Source: Polyangiaceae bacterium
GTDB lineage: Bacteria > Myxococcota_A > Polyangia > Polyangiales > Polyangiaceae
Assembly: GCA_029261965.1 (NCBI GenBank)
Contig: JAJDAH010000132.1
Location: 1-34,601, forward strand
Length of the DNA stretch: 34,601 bases
Direction: 5' to 3'
Below the pieces are notes generated by a model. The model was not told the origin of the DNA. It saw only the letters and a program-made list of their open reading frames with translations, and made no database searches. A program made the position numbers and the translations under genes. This document shows, in pieces, positions 1 through 7,763 of the stretch; position 1 is the first letter of the stretch; every line of letters begins with the position of its first letter.

Positions 1-1
1 A

Positions 2-442
2 ACTCCCAGTGTGTTGCTCGACCTCACGGTCGAGCAGAACATCGTGACGTTCGCCAAGATCGTCGGCGAGTCGGATCTCGACGTCACCAAGCAGGCCACG
101 CGCGTCGGGCTCGACGGGAGGCTGCGTGTCCGGGGCCGCGAGCTCTCGGGCGGTGAGCGACGGCGGCTCGAAGTTCTTCGCGCGTTGTTGGCGAAGCCCC
201 GGGTGCTGATTTGCGATGAACCCTTCGCGGGCGTGGACCCGTCGTCGGCGCGCGACGTCGGCGACCTGCTTCGGGCACTGGCCGACTCCGGTGCCGCGGT
301 GATCGTCGCGGATCATCGGGTCGGCGAGGCCCTGAGAATCTGCGACTGGGCGAACCTCTTGGTCGAGGGAAACATCGAGGTCTCGGTGTCGCCCGACGAG
401 TTTGCTGCCCACCCGCAAGTGCAGCGGCGCTACCTGGGGTAG
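2..442 (+). CDS. lptB: LPS export ABC transporter ATPase LptB, C-terminal part
   Basis: This is the ATPase that powers extraction of lipopolysaccharide from the inner membrane as part of the LptB2FG complex. The reading frame is open at the left edge, so the gene begins outside the window; 146 residues are visible and the Walker A part is missing. The visible part has the ABC signature LSGGERRR, a Walker B region (RVLICDEPFAGVDP, where LptB usually has DEPFAGVDP), the switch histidine in VADH, and the typical LptB ending QRRYLG. A GTG at 11 is in frame but is not a credible start, because conserved LptB sequence (the usual P-S-V-F/L run) already precedes it. Position directly before rpoN matches the widespread lptB-rpoN-hpf-ptsN gene order, which supports LptB over other ABC ATPases. 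Confidence 0.9.
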   Translation, partial: TPSVLLDLTVEQNIVTFAKIVGESDLDVTKQATRVGLDGRLRVRGRELSGGERRRLEVLRALLAKPRVLICDEPFAGVDPSSARDVGDLLRALADSGAAVIVADHRVGEALRICDWANLLVEGNIEVSVSPDEFAAHPQVQRRYLG

Positions 443-572
443 GGGCCGGCCAGCGGTCCGGTTTGGGGCATTGGCATTGGATGTCCATCCGCCGGCTGAC
501 TCGGTGCAGCGTTGTTTCATGCATGAATGAATCCACCGCGAGTCTCGGAATACTTCGGCCCGTTTCTTGCTG

Positions 573-581
573 TGGTACACT
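573..581 (+). promoter_or_regulatory. Candidate extended -10 promoter before rpoN
   Basis: TGGTACACT combines an extended -10 TG with the hexamer TACACT at 576-581. It ends 12 bases before the rpoN ATG at 594, so the transcript would start about six bases before the gene. No good -35 hexamer is visible 16-18 bases upstream. It lies in the 151-base gap after lptB, so rpoN could be driven by both lptB read-through and this site. This is sequence pattern only. Confidence 0.4.
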
Positions 582-593
582 CCGTCCTACCGC

Positions 594-2066
594 ATGGAAC
601 TGAAGCAGACCCTCCAGCTCAAGCAGCAGCTCGTGATGACGCCGCAGCTGCAGCAGGCGATTCGGTTACTGCAGTTGTCGCGACTCGAGCTGGTCGACGA
701 GGTTCGCAAGGAGCTCGATCACAACCCGGTCCTGTCCGAGGACGAACCGGAGATCAAGGGCTCCGACGGCAAGACCGCGACGCAGCGGGCGGACGACGAC
801 GGCTACAAACAAACCGCTGATGGTGCCGAGACGGAGCGGGCAACGCGCGAAGTCGACTGGGAAAAATTTCTCGAGAACCGCACGCTTCAACAGTCGCCGC
901 CGAGCAATCGCGGCGGGTTCGACGAGCTGCCGCCCATCGAACAGAACCTGACCAAGGCCGCCAACCTGCGGGAGCACCTGCTCTGGCAGCTGCAGATGAG
1001 CGATTTCACAGACGTCGAACGCCGGTTCGCCGAGCTCATCATCGGGAACCTCGACGACCGCGGTTTCATGGACCTCGAGGGAGTGGAGCGGCCTGACGGT
1101 ACTCGCACGGCGGATCTCACGGTCGAAGACATCGCTGACGAGGCGGGCCTACACCCCGACGACGTACCGCTCGTTCTAGAGATGCTGCAGAACTTCGATC
1201 CGCTCGGCGTCTGCACTCGGGACCTGCGCGAGTGTCTGCTCGTCCAGGCCAACGCGTTCGGCTACGAGGATGTCGAGATCGAGATCATTCGTGATCACAT
1301 GCTTCATCTCGAGAAGCACAACTATCAGGCGATAGCGCGCGACATGAAGATCTCTCTCGAAGAGGTCTACGAAGCGGCGAAGGAAATCCAGAAGCTAGAG
1401 AGTCGCCCAGCTCGGAACTTTTCGGATCAGGATGACCGGACCATCGGAATCACGCCCGATGTCTTCGTCGCGAAGGACGGCGACAAGTTTCTCGTGCTCG
1501 ACAACGATCGAGGTACCCAGCGCCTCTACATCAACGAAGCTCTCACCAAGCGCTTGATGGCCGATCCCACTGCGAAGGAGTTCATAGGCGAAAAGCTTCG
1601 CAACGCGCAGTGGCTCATTCGCGCCATAGAGCAGCGCCGCAAGACGATCATCAAGGTGTCCGAGTGCATCGTCGAGAAGCAGCGAGACTTCTTCGACAAA
1701 GGGGTCGCGTTCCTCAAGCCGATGATTCTGCGAGATGTCGCAGAAGCCGTCGGAATGCACGAGTCGACGATCTCGAGAGTGACCACCAACAAGTACATGC
1801 ACACTCCCCAAGGCTTGTTCGAGTTGAAGTACTTCTTCAACTCCTCCATTCGGCGTGTCGCGAAGGAAGACATCGCTTCGGAGAGCGTCAAGCAGGCCAT
1901 CAAGAAGATCATCGAGGACGAGGACAAGTCGAGCCCCCTGAGCGACCAAGCCATCGTCGACATGCTCGAGAAGACGCACGGCATCAAAATCGCGCGGCGT
2001 ACCGTCGCGAAGTACCGTGAGATGCTCGGGATCCTCGCTTCGAGCAAGCGCAAGAAGCTCTTCTAG
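594..2066 (+). CDS. rpoN: RNA polymerase sigma-54 factor
   Basis: Sigma-54 directs RNA polymerase to -24/-12 promoters, which open only with an AAA+ activator. The protein has 490 residues, normal for the family. Region I is the N-terminal Gln/Leu-rich segment (residues 2-45, with QQLVMTPQLQQAIRLLQLS). An acidic, poorly conserved linker follows. The core-binding domain comes next, then a helix-turn-helix with AVGMHESTISRV. The C-terminal RpoN box ARRTVAKYRE (about residues 467-476) recognises the -24 element. I chose the ATG at 594 because region I of sigma-54 normally begins right there; an in-frame TTG at 567 would add nine atypical residues. Myxobacteria use sigma-54 with many enhancer-binding proteins in development, so this is probably a central regulator. 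The PTS genes downstream are its usual neighbours in Proteobacteria. Confidence 0.97.
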   Translation: MELKQTLQLKQQLVMTPQLQQAIRLLQLSRLELVDEVRKELDHNPVLSEDEPEIKGSDGKTATQRADDDGYKQTADGAETERATREVDWEKFLENRTLQQSPPSNRGGFDELPPIEQNLTKAANLREHLLWQLQMSDFTDVERRFAELIIGNLDDRGFMDLEGVERPDGTRTADLTVEDIADEAGLHPDDVPLVLEMLQNFDPLGVCTRDLRECLLVQANAFGYEDVEIEIIRDHMLHLEKHNYQAIARDMKISLEEVYEAAKEIQKLESRPARNFSDQDDRTIGITPDVFVAKDGDKFLVLDNDRGTQRLYINEALTKRLMADPTAKEFIGEKLRNAQWLIRAIEQRRKTIIKVSECIVEKQRDFFDKGVAFLKPMILRDVAEAVGMHESTISRVTTNKYMHTPQGLFELKYFFNSSIRRVAKEDIASESVKQAIKKIIEDEDKSSPLSDQAIVDMLEKTHGIKIARRTVAKYREMLGILASSKRKKLF

Positions 2067-2142
2067 AGGCGCGGGGCCCGCGGCCAGCGCGAGCAGGCCC
2101 GAGGTGGCGCCAAGGTCCTCGACTCCACGACGTTCCGACCGG

Positions 2143-2148
2143 TAATCT
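2143..2148 (+). promoter_or_regulatory. Candidate -10 element giving a leaderless hpf transcript
   Basis: TAATCT sits exactly at -12 to -7 relative to the hpf ATG at 2155, so transcription would start on the start codon. No Shine-Dalgarno sequence precedes the ATG, which agrees with a leaderless message. There is no convincing -35 element. The 88-base rpoN-hpf gap is large enough for a separate promoter. Confidence 0.35.
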
Positions 2149-2154
2149 GGTGCC

Positions 2155-2535
2155 ATGAACATTGCGATCACCTTCCGGCACATGGAGACCAGCGATGCGA
2201 TCAAGAAGTACGCGCGGACGAAGGTTTCGAAGCTGCAGAAGTTCCTCCGCCAGCCGATGAACGCTCGAGTCACGCTCTCCCTGGACAAGCTCGAGCACGT
2301 CGCGGAGACGCGGCTGTCGAGCGGGAGTGAGCGTCACGAAGCGCGAGAGAGCAGCGAGGACATGTATGCGTCGATCGACAAGATGATCGACAAGCTCGAA
2401 CGTCAGATTCGCGGGGCGAAGAGCGTGGCGCGCTCGAAGAAGCGTCGAAGTACGACGACCCGGGGCGCAGCCGGCGCGACGAAATCTGCCTCGAAGAAGA
2501 AGAAGAAAAAGACGGCTCGCTCAAAAAGCAGTTGA
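2155..2535 (+). CDS. hpf: Ribosome hibernation promoting factor (short HPF/YfiA type)
   Basis: HPF binds the decoding site of idle 30S subunits and helps form inactive 100S ribosome dimers in stationary phase. The 126-residue protein opens with MNIAITFRHMETSDAIKKYA, the usual HPF beta strand followed by the first helix, and continues with the second helix region ESSEDMYASIDKMIDKLERQ, which is also typical. It lacks the C-terminal dimerisation domain of long HPF. In its place is a Lys/Arg/Ser-rich tail of about 35 residues ending in a poly-lysine run, longer and more basic than in the E. coli protein; it could add RNA affinity, which is an inference. The gene lies between rpoN and ptsN as in most Proteobacteria. 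Confidence 0.93.
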   Translation: MNIAITFRHMETSDAIKKYARTKVSKLQKFLRQPMNARVTLSLDKLEHVAETRLSSGSERHEARESSEDMYASIDKMIDKLERQIRGAKSVARSKKRRSTTTRGAAGATKSASKKKKKKTARSKSS

Positions 2536-2607
2536 AGGCCGAACGGACCGCGTCGTACGCCCTCGGCGCTCCGGATGAGTCGGAGCACTCGAAGGGGCGA
2601 GGAACCC

Positions 2608-3075
2608 ATGATTCACGAACTACTCGCCGCTGACCGAATCCTCGTCGATTCCGACGGAGGAGTGGTGCAGAGCAAACGCGACGCCCTTCGCGTGCTTTCG
2701 GGACTGCTCTCCGAGCCCATCGGTGTGGGTCGAGAAACCATCGAAAAGCTGCTGACCGAGCGCGAACACTTGGTGAGCACCGGGATCGGCCAAGGGGTGG
2801 CCATTCCTCACACCGCGGTGGATGAGGCGGAAAAACAAGCGGTGGCGCTGCTCCTGTGTCCCAACGGGGTGCCTTTCGACGCGATCGACAAGGGTCCGGT
2901 CAACATCATCTTCGGTGTCGTGGGCCCGAAACAGGCGACGGGGGAGCACTTGAGGACATTGGCGCGGATATCGCGACTGCTTCGCGACGCTGCGACTCGG
3001 TCCATGCTCGCGTCTTTCGAGAGCGCAGAGGGCGCGTTCCAGTTCATCGAAACCGAGGACGAGAAACTCGGGTAA
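2608..3075 (+). CDS. ptsN: PTS IIA-like nitrogen regulatory protein EIIA-Ntr
   Basis: EIIA-Ntr is the output protein of the nitrogen-related phosphotransferase chain. It takes phosphate from HPr/NPr on a histidine and regulates targets by its phosphorylation state rather than moving sugar. The product has 155 residues. The phosphorylated histidine is His68 in the motif GVAIPHT, and STGIGQGVAIPH is the family's active-site surround. I placed the start at ATG 2608, which has a strong Shine-Dalgarno stretch (GGGGCGAGGA) just upstream and matches the family's N-terminus; an in-frame ATG at 2575 would add eleven unlikely residues. hprK follows after only seven bases, so the two are translated from one message. 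No EIIB or EIIC partner is present in the window. Confidence 0.93.
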   Translation: MIHELLAADRILVDSDGGVVQSKRDALRVLSGLLSEPIGVGRETIEKLLTEREHLVSTGIGQGVAIPHTAVDEAEKQAVALLLCPNGVPFDAIDKGPVNIIFGVVGPKQATGEHLRTLARISRLLRDAATRSMLASFESAEGAFQFIETEDEKLG

Positions 3076-3082
3076 AGGCGAA

Positions 3083-4204
3083 GTGACCGTTTACGATCCC
3101 CCTACGAGCGACGCTCCGACGATTTCCGTCAAGGAGGTGCTCGACGATCCTGGGTTGGATCTCGACGTGAGTGTCGTCGCCGGTCACGGCGGGCTCGACC
3201 GCCTGATCGACCATCCACGCATTCAAAAGTCCGGTCTCTGCCTCGTTGGCCACACCCACGGGTTGGTTCCCTCGAGGATTCAAGTCCTCGGGGAAACAGA
3301 GCTCAGTTTCTGCGAGACGCTCGACGAGGAGGGGCGTCGCCGTGCGGTGCGACACATGTACGAGCAGAAGCTCGCCTGCGTGCTCGTCACTCGCGGTGTC
3401 GATCCTCCCCAGGCTTTTCGCGACGAGGCGAAGAGGACGGACACCCCCCTAGTCGTGTGCATCCAGCGGTCGTCGCTCGCGATCACGGCGCTTCACACTT
3501 TGCTCGACGAACGCCTCGCTCCGCGACGGCGGGTGCACGGAGTGCTCGTCGACGTGTTCGAGGTCGGTGTCCTGCTCGTGGGCAGCAGCGGCATCGGCAA
3601 GAGTGAATGCGCCCTCGAGCTCGTGATGCGGGGTCATCGCCTCGTCGCGGACGACGTCATCGAGTGCGACTATCGACCCCCGGGCATGGTTTTCGGGGAG
3701 CCCGCCGGCGTTCTCCGGCACCACATCGAGGTGCGCGGGCTCGGCATCATCAACATCAAGGATCTCTACGGGGTCACGGCCATCCGCGAGCGCAAACGGG
3801 TCGATCTCGTCGTCGAGCTCGAATTCTGGAACGAAGAGCGATCTTATGACCGTCTCGGTATCGACGACCGCTACTACGAGATTCTCGGGGTCCCGATTCG
3901 TGAGCACGTCGTTCCCGTGCGGCCTGGCCGCAACATGAGCTCGATCATCGAGATTGCCGCCAGGCAAGAGCTCTTGCGCCAGGCGGGTCACCATCCTTCG
4001 CGCGAGTTCATCGACCGTTTGGAAGCGGGCATGGCCCGACCCCGTAGCGAGCTCCCGGTGCCCCAGCTCCCGTCGGACCGGCCCGGAGCGGGATCCCCCC
4101 CCACTCACAAGCCGGTTCGCATGCCTCCGCATCGGGCGCCGATTCCGGTCACCGCGAACGAGAGCGCGGTGCCGCCGCCAGTGGATCGCAAGAGGGGGTC
4201 ATGA
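3083..4204 (+). CDS. hprK: HPr kinase/phosphorylase
   Basis: HprK phosphorylates HPr on its regulatory serine using ATP or pyrophosphate and can also remove that phosphate. The 373-residue protein has the N-terminal HprK domain (about 1-135), then HGVLVDVFEVGVLLVG leading into the P-loop GSSGIGKS (167-174), and the HprK signature IEVRGLGIINI (216-226). The GTG start at 3083 follows ptsN by seven bases. Its stop overlaps the rapZ start in an ATGA. A Pro/Arg-rich C-terminal extension of about 55-60 residues goes beyond the usual length near 310-320. The substrate, HPr with a serine in the right context, is encoded two genes downstream, so the pair is very likely functional. HprK in a Gram-negative usually marks a regulatory PTS. 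Confidence 0.96.
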   Translation: MTVYDPPTSDAPTISVKEVLDDPGLDLDVSVVAGHGGLDRLIDHPRIQKSGLCLVGHTHGLVPSRIQVLGETELSFCETLDEEGRRRAVRHMYEQKLACVLVTRGVDPPQAFRDEAKRTDTPLVVCIQRSSLAITALHTLLDERLAPRRRVHGVLVDVFEVGVLLVGSSGIGKSECALELVMRGHRLVADDVIECDYRPPGMVFGEPAGVLRHHIEVRGLGIINIKDLYGVTAIRERKRVDLVVELEFWNEERSYDRLGIDDRYYEILGVPIREHVVPVRPGRNMSSIIEIAARQELLRQAGHHPSREFIDRLEAGMARPRSELPVPQLPSDRPGAGSPPTHKPVRMPPHRAPIPVTANESAVPPPVDRKRGS

Positions 4205-5157
4205 AGCCGACTCTGGTGGTCGTGGTCACCGGATTGAGCGGGGCTGGAAAGAGCACGGCGTTGCACGCCCTCGAGGACTTGGGTTTCTTCTGCGTCGATA
4301 ATCTACCGACCCCCGTGGTCGGAGCCACGCTCGAGGCGTGCAAAGAGGGAGGCCTTCGACGCGTGGGTCTGGGCATCGATGTCCGAATTCGGAGCTTTTT
4401 GGACGACGTCACCCCAGTTCTCGACGCCGTGCCGACCGAGGGAGAGCGTGGTCTCGAAGTCGTGTTCCTCGATGCCTCGGACGAAGCCCTCCTGCGTCGG
4501 TACAGCGGGACGCGTCGGCCCCATCCGTTGAGCACGGCGATCGAGCCCGGAAGCGAGCAAGCGGCGACTGCCGTTCTCGACGGCATCCGACGCGAACGAG
4601 AACGACTCGTGCCGCTTCGCGAACGCGCGTCGGTCGTCATCGACACGACCACGCTCAGCGTTCACGAGTTGAGACGTCGGATCCTCACGCATTTCGGGCC
4701 CGGGGCGGAACGACAGCCGCGCATGCTGACGCGATTCGTATCCTTCGGGTTCAAGTATGGAACACCCGTCGATGCCGACGTGGTCTTCGACGTGCGCTTT
4801 CTGAGCAACCCGTACTTCGTCGAGCAGTTGCGCGATCTGCCCGGGACCGACGCGCGGGTGCAAAGGCATGTATTCGCTTCGCCGGACACCGAGGAATTTC
4901 TGACGCTCTCGATGGCTATGCTCGAGTTTTGTCTGCCGCGCTTCGAGCGAGAAGGAAAGAGCTACCTCACCGTGGCCATCGGCTGTACCGGCGGCCGGCA
5001 TCGTTCGGTCGCCGTCGCCGAGCGCTTGACCGAGAGCTTGGAGAAAAGCACCGGTCTCGATATCGAGCTCATCCATCGCGACATCGAGCGAGTGCACGCA
5101 GAAGGTCGAAAGACCGATCCCGATTTCATCGGGGGCGGCGCGAAGGGTGGGGGCTGA
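4201..5157 (+). CDS. rapZ: RNase adapter protein RapZ (YvcJ family P-loop protein)
   Basis: RapZ-family proteins bind nucleotides and, in enteric bacteria, bind small RNAs and guide RNase E to control amino-sugar synthesis; the role in myxobacteria is not established. The 318-residue protein has Walker A GLSGAGKS (11-18) followed by the typical ALEDLGFFCVDNLP. The C-terminal domain carries FGFKYGTP, DVRFLSNPY and CTGGRHRSV, all hallmark blocks of the RNA-binding half. It overlaps hprK (ATGA) and ptsH (TGATG), so translation is coupled. The length is slightly above the E. coli protein (about 284), partly from a longer middle section. Identification is secure at family level. In which pathway it acts here is open. 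Confidence 0.95.
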   Translation: MKPTLVVVVTGLSGAGKSTALHALEDLGFFCVDNLPTPVVGATLEACKEGGLRRVGLGIDVRIRSFLDDVTPVLDAVPTEGERGLEVVFLDASDEALLRRYSGTRRPHPLSTAIEPGSEQAATAVLDGIRRERERLVPLRERASVVIDTTTLSVHELRRRILTHFGPGAERQPRMLTRFVSFGFKYGTPVDADVVFDVRFLSNPYFVEQLRDLPGTDARVQRHVFASPDTEEFLTLSMAMLEFCLPRFEREGKSYLTVAIGCTGGRHRSVAVAERLTESLEKSTGLDIELIHRDIERVHAEGRKTDPDFIGGGAKGGG

Positions 5158-5432
5158 TGGACGTTGCGCGGGGCACTTTCGAGGTGGTCAACAGGCTCGG
5201 GTTGCACGCGAGGGCAGCAACCAAGCTCGTGACCCTTGCCGCAAAATTTTCCTGTGAAATCATGATCGAGAGGGACGGACAGCAGGCGAACTGCAAGAGC
5301 GTGATGGGTGTGCTCTTGATGGTGGGCTCGAAAGGCACCAAGCTCGCAATCGAGGCTAGGGGGGACGGGGCGGAGGAGGCGGTGCGCCAGATAGGTGAGC
5401 TGTTCGCGAGCCGCTTCGGAGAGTCGGAATGA
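5157..5432 (+). CDS. ptsH: Phosphocarrier protein HPr
   Basis: HPr is the small phosphocarrier between enzyme I and EIIA proteins. The 91-residue product has the catalytic His17 in NRLGLHARAA and the regulatory Ser48 in CKSVMGVL, the site HprK modifies. Having both residues, with HprK encoded in the same operon, implies dual control of this HPr by EI and by HprK. The ATG at 5157 shares its A with the rapZ stop codon, and the end overlaps the ptsI start by four bases. It could equally be called NPr (ptsO) from its position after ptsN and rapZ, but the clear serine site and adjacent ptsI favour ptsH. Confidence 0.96.
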   Translation: MDVARGTFEVVNRLGLHARAATKLVTLAAKFSCEIMIERDGQQANCKSVMGVLLMVGSKGTKLAIEARGDGAEEAVRQIGELFASRFGESE

Positions 5433-7246
5433 AGACGGAGGAAGTGGAGGAAAAAAGCGACACGACGTCCCCCAGTGACGAACCGGTTCATCTCGAGGGG
5501 ATCCCGGGCTCACCTGGGCTGGCGATCGGTCCCGCGGTCGTAGTCGACGTGCGTCGCGTGGGTGTTCCGCGGCACCACGTCAAGAAGCACGCCGTCGACC
5601 GCGAGCTTCAGCGTTACGACCAAGCGGTAGAGGTGGCGGCTCGAGGGCTTCGCGAGGTTTCCGAACGAATCAAGGGAACCGCTGCGAGGGCGGAGGCGTC
5701 GATCCTCGAGGCGTACATCTTGATGGTGGAGGATGAAGCCCTCCGCGGAGACGTCGAGCGACACATTCGGTTGGACTTGCAGTGCGCCGAATGGGCGCTC
5801 GACGGCGCGGTCGAGTCGATGGCGCAGCAGCTGAGGGATGGTGGCGATCCTTATCTCGCCGAGCGCAGCCACGACTTCGAATTCGTCGGCGACAGAATCC
5901 TGGGTTCGTTCCTCGGGCGCCCGAAGGCGCTGTCACTGCCTGCCTTGGAGGAGCCCAGCATCATCGTCGCCAAGGACCTGTCGCCAGCGGAGACCGCCGG
6001 GCTGAGCCGAGACTTCGTGCTCGCGCTGGTCACGGAGATGGGAACTCGCACTGCGCACACCGCGATCCTCGCGCGGGCTCTCGAGATCCCGGCAGTCGTG
6101 GGCGTGCGAGGGATCCTTTCGCGGCTGGGCAGCGGTGACCGCCTGGTGGTCGACGGATTCCGCGGGAGGGTGGTGCTCAACCCGACCCAGAAAATCATCG
6201 AGAAGACGACGGAGCGAGCCGAAAAGCACTTGGCCATCGTTCGGGGTCTTCACGAGCTGAAGGATCGCCCGGCGGCGACGAAGTGCGGCGAGCCGATCAT
6301 TTTGCGCGGCAACATCGAGCTGCCCGCCGAGGCGGCCATCGCCATCGGGGAGGGCTCTGCCGGAATCGGCCTTTATCGCACCGAGTTTCTGTACGTGGAT
6401 CGCGCCGATCTCCCCAGTGAGGAAGAGCAGTACGCGACCTATCGCAAGGTGCTCGAGGTTGCCGGCGATCGGCCGGTCGTTCTCCGAACCTTCGACATCG
6501 GTGGCGACAAGTTCGCCTCGTCGTTCCAGGTGCCCCCAGACATGAACCCAGCGCTCGGGCTTCGGGCCGTTCGCCTCGGTTTGGCGCACCCCGAGATTTT
6601 CAGCGAGCAGCTAAGGGCCATGGTTCGCGCTTCCGCGCACGGTCACTTGAGAATCATGGTGCCGATGATCGCCCAGCTGCGGGAGTTTCGGGCAGTCAAG
6701 GAACTCTTGGCTCGCGCCACGCGTGATGTCGATGCCGCGGGGCATGCCCGCGCCGCGGAGGTACCGCTTGGCGTCATGGTCGAGGTGCCTTCGGCGGCGA
6801 TGATCGCCGACGAGCTGGCTCGAGAGGCGGCGTTTCTGAGCATCGGGACCAACGACTTGATTCAGTACTCGCTGGCGGTCGACCGCACGAGCCGTGAACT
6901 CGCCTATCTGGCGTCACCGTTCGACCCGGCGATCCTCCGGCTCATCCGTGGAGTGATCAAGGCGGGTAAAGATCGTGGACGACCAGTGTCGGTCTGTGGG
7001 GCGATGGCGAGCGATCCGCTCGCGGCAGTGCTTTTGGTCGGCATGGGACTGCGAGAGCTCAGCATGGAGGCCTCGGCCATTGGCGAGGTCAAAGAGGCGA
7101 TCGCTCGGGTGACGCTGGCGGAGGCCGAAGGGGCTGCGCTCGAGGTTCTCGAGCTCGCGGACGGCGCAGAGATCGAGCAGGCGGTGACCGCCCAGTTCGC
7201 CCCCCGGCTGAGCGATCTGCTCGATGCCGGCTCTGATGACTCCTAA
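5429..7246 (+). CDS. ptsI: Phosphoenolpyruvate-protein phosphotransferase (enzyme I)
   Basis: Enzyme I starts the phosphotransferase chain by taking phosphate from phosphoenolpyruvate and passing it to HPr. The 605-residue protein has the phosphorylated histidine His210 within GTRTAHTAILARALEIPAVVG (203-223), GLYRTEFL (314-321) in the PEP-binding barrel, the FDIGGDK block, and the catalytic-loop Cys523 in SVCGAMASDP. The 20 residues before HLEGIPGSPG are an acidic extension. There is no N-terminal GAF domain, so it is ptsI-like rather than ptsP (EI-Ntr). It starts four bases inside ptsH and closes the operon. With no EIIB/EIIC genes nearby, the likely phosphate acceptors are HPr and EIIA-Ntr, making this a sensing chain; transporters elsewhere in the genome cannot be excluded. 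Confidence 0.95.
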   Translation: MKTEEVEEKSDTTSPSDEPVHLEGIPGSPGLAIGPAVVVDVRRVGVPRHHVKKHAVDRELQRYDQAVEVAARGLREVSERIKGTAARAEASILEAYILMVEDEALRGDVERHIRLDLQCAEWALDGAVESMAQQLRDGGDPYLAERSHDFEFVGDRILGSFLGRPKALSLPALEEPSIIVAKDLSPAETAGLSRDFVLALVTEMGTRTAHTAILARALEIPAVVGVRGILSRLGSGDRLVVDGFRGRVVLNPTQKIIEKTTERAEKHLAIVRGLHELKDRPAATKCGEPIILRGNIELPAEAAIAIGEGSAGIGLYRTEFLYVDRADLPSEEEQYATYRKVLEVAGDRPVVLRTFDIGGDKFASSFQVPPDMNPALGLRAVRLGLAHPEIFSEQLRAMVRASAHGHLRIMVPMIAQLREFRAVKELLARATRDVDAAGHARAAEVPLGVMVEVPSAAMIADELAREAAFLSIGTNDLIQYSLAVDRTSRELAYLASPFDPAILRLIRGVIKAGKDRGRPVSVCGAMASDPLAAVLLVGMGLRELSMEASAIGEVKEAIARVTLAEAEGAALEVLELADGAEIEQAVTAQFAPRLSDLLDAGSDDS

Positions 7247-7276
7247 GTTTTTGAAATTACATGCATCTTGCGGCAT

Positions 7277-7304
7277 TTGCCATCCAGGAGCTGCCGCGTA
7301 TACT
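7277..7304 (+). promoter_or_regulatory. Sigma-70-type promoter of rpsO
   Basis: TTGCCA (7277-7282) and TATACT (7299-7304) are separated by 16 bases; each hexamer matches the vegetative consensus at five of six positions. Transcription would begin near 7311, giving a leader of about 27 bases before the rpsO ATG at 7338. This is the best-looking housekeeping promoter in the window and fits a ribosomal protein gene. Confidence 0.65.
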
Positions 7305-7337
7305 CCGCGCCGAACAAAACGAGGATAGAGCGAAGAA

Positions 7338-7607
7338 ATGCCTTTGGAAACCGAAGCAACGGCGGGTGTCGTCAAGACCCACCGGCTTCACGAGACCGAC
7401 ACCGGTTCGCCGGAAGTGCAGATCGCGCTGCTCACGCACCGCATCACGTACCTCACCGAGCACTTCAAGACACACAAGAAGGACCACCACTCGCGGCGAG
7501 GGCTCCTGAAGCTCGTCAGTCGCAGGCGGCGTCTTCTGAATTACCTCAAGCGCTCGGACGTCGGGCGCTATCGACAGATCGTCTCTACCCTCAAGCTACG
7601 CAAGTAG
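7338..7607 (+). CDS. rpsO: 30S ribosomal protein S15
   Basis: S15 is a primary binder of 16S rRNA that organises the central domain of the small subunit. The 89-residue product is full length, with the family blocks [26 protein letters not shown] and [11 protein letters not shown]. The ATG at 7338 follows a purine-rich stretch and a strong promoter. pnp lies 156 bases downstream in the same direction, the classic rpsO-pnp arrangement, so the two are probably co-transcribed with processing in between. Confidence 0.98.
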   Translation: MPLETEATAGVVKTHRLHETDTGSPEVQIALLTHRITYLTEHFKTHKKDHHSRRGLLKLVSRRRRLLNYLKRSDVGRYRQIVSTLKLRK

Positions 7608-7623
7608 GGCAGGGATACCAACG

Positions 7624-7683
7624 AGCGCGGACGCGCTGAGCTTCAACTTCGTTTCGCGCGCACTACCCCCCGAAGAGTAGTGC
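7624..7683 (+). promoter_or_regulatory. Two hairpins in the rpsO-pnp spacer
   Basis: The first is a 14-base palindrome, AGCGCGGACGCGCT (7624-7637). The second has seven-base arms GCACTAC (7660-7666) and GTAGTGC (7677-7683) around a ten-base loop. Neither is followed by a T tract, so they do not look like intrinsic terminators. In E. coli the pnp leader contains an RNase III-cut stem through which PNPase represses itself; a similar processing or autoregulatory role here is an inference from position. Confidence 0.45.
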
Positions 7684-7763
7684 ACGGGAATCGAGGGTGA
7701 AGACCCGTTTCCGCGCTCAACGTCACGCCGCACGCAGCGGCTCAGCGCCGGGAGCGCAACAAC

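Noticed and set aside
5429-7246. Calling the enzyme I gene ptsP (EI-Ntr)
   Set aside because: The N-terminal GAF domain that defines ptsP is absent.
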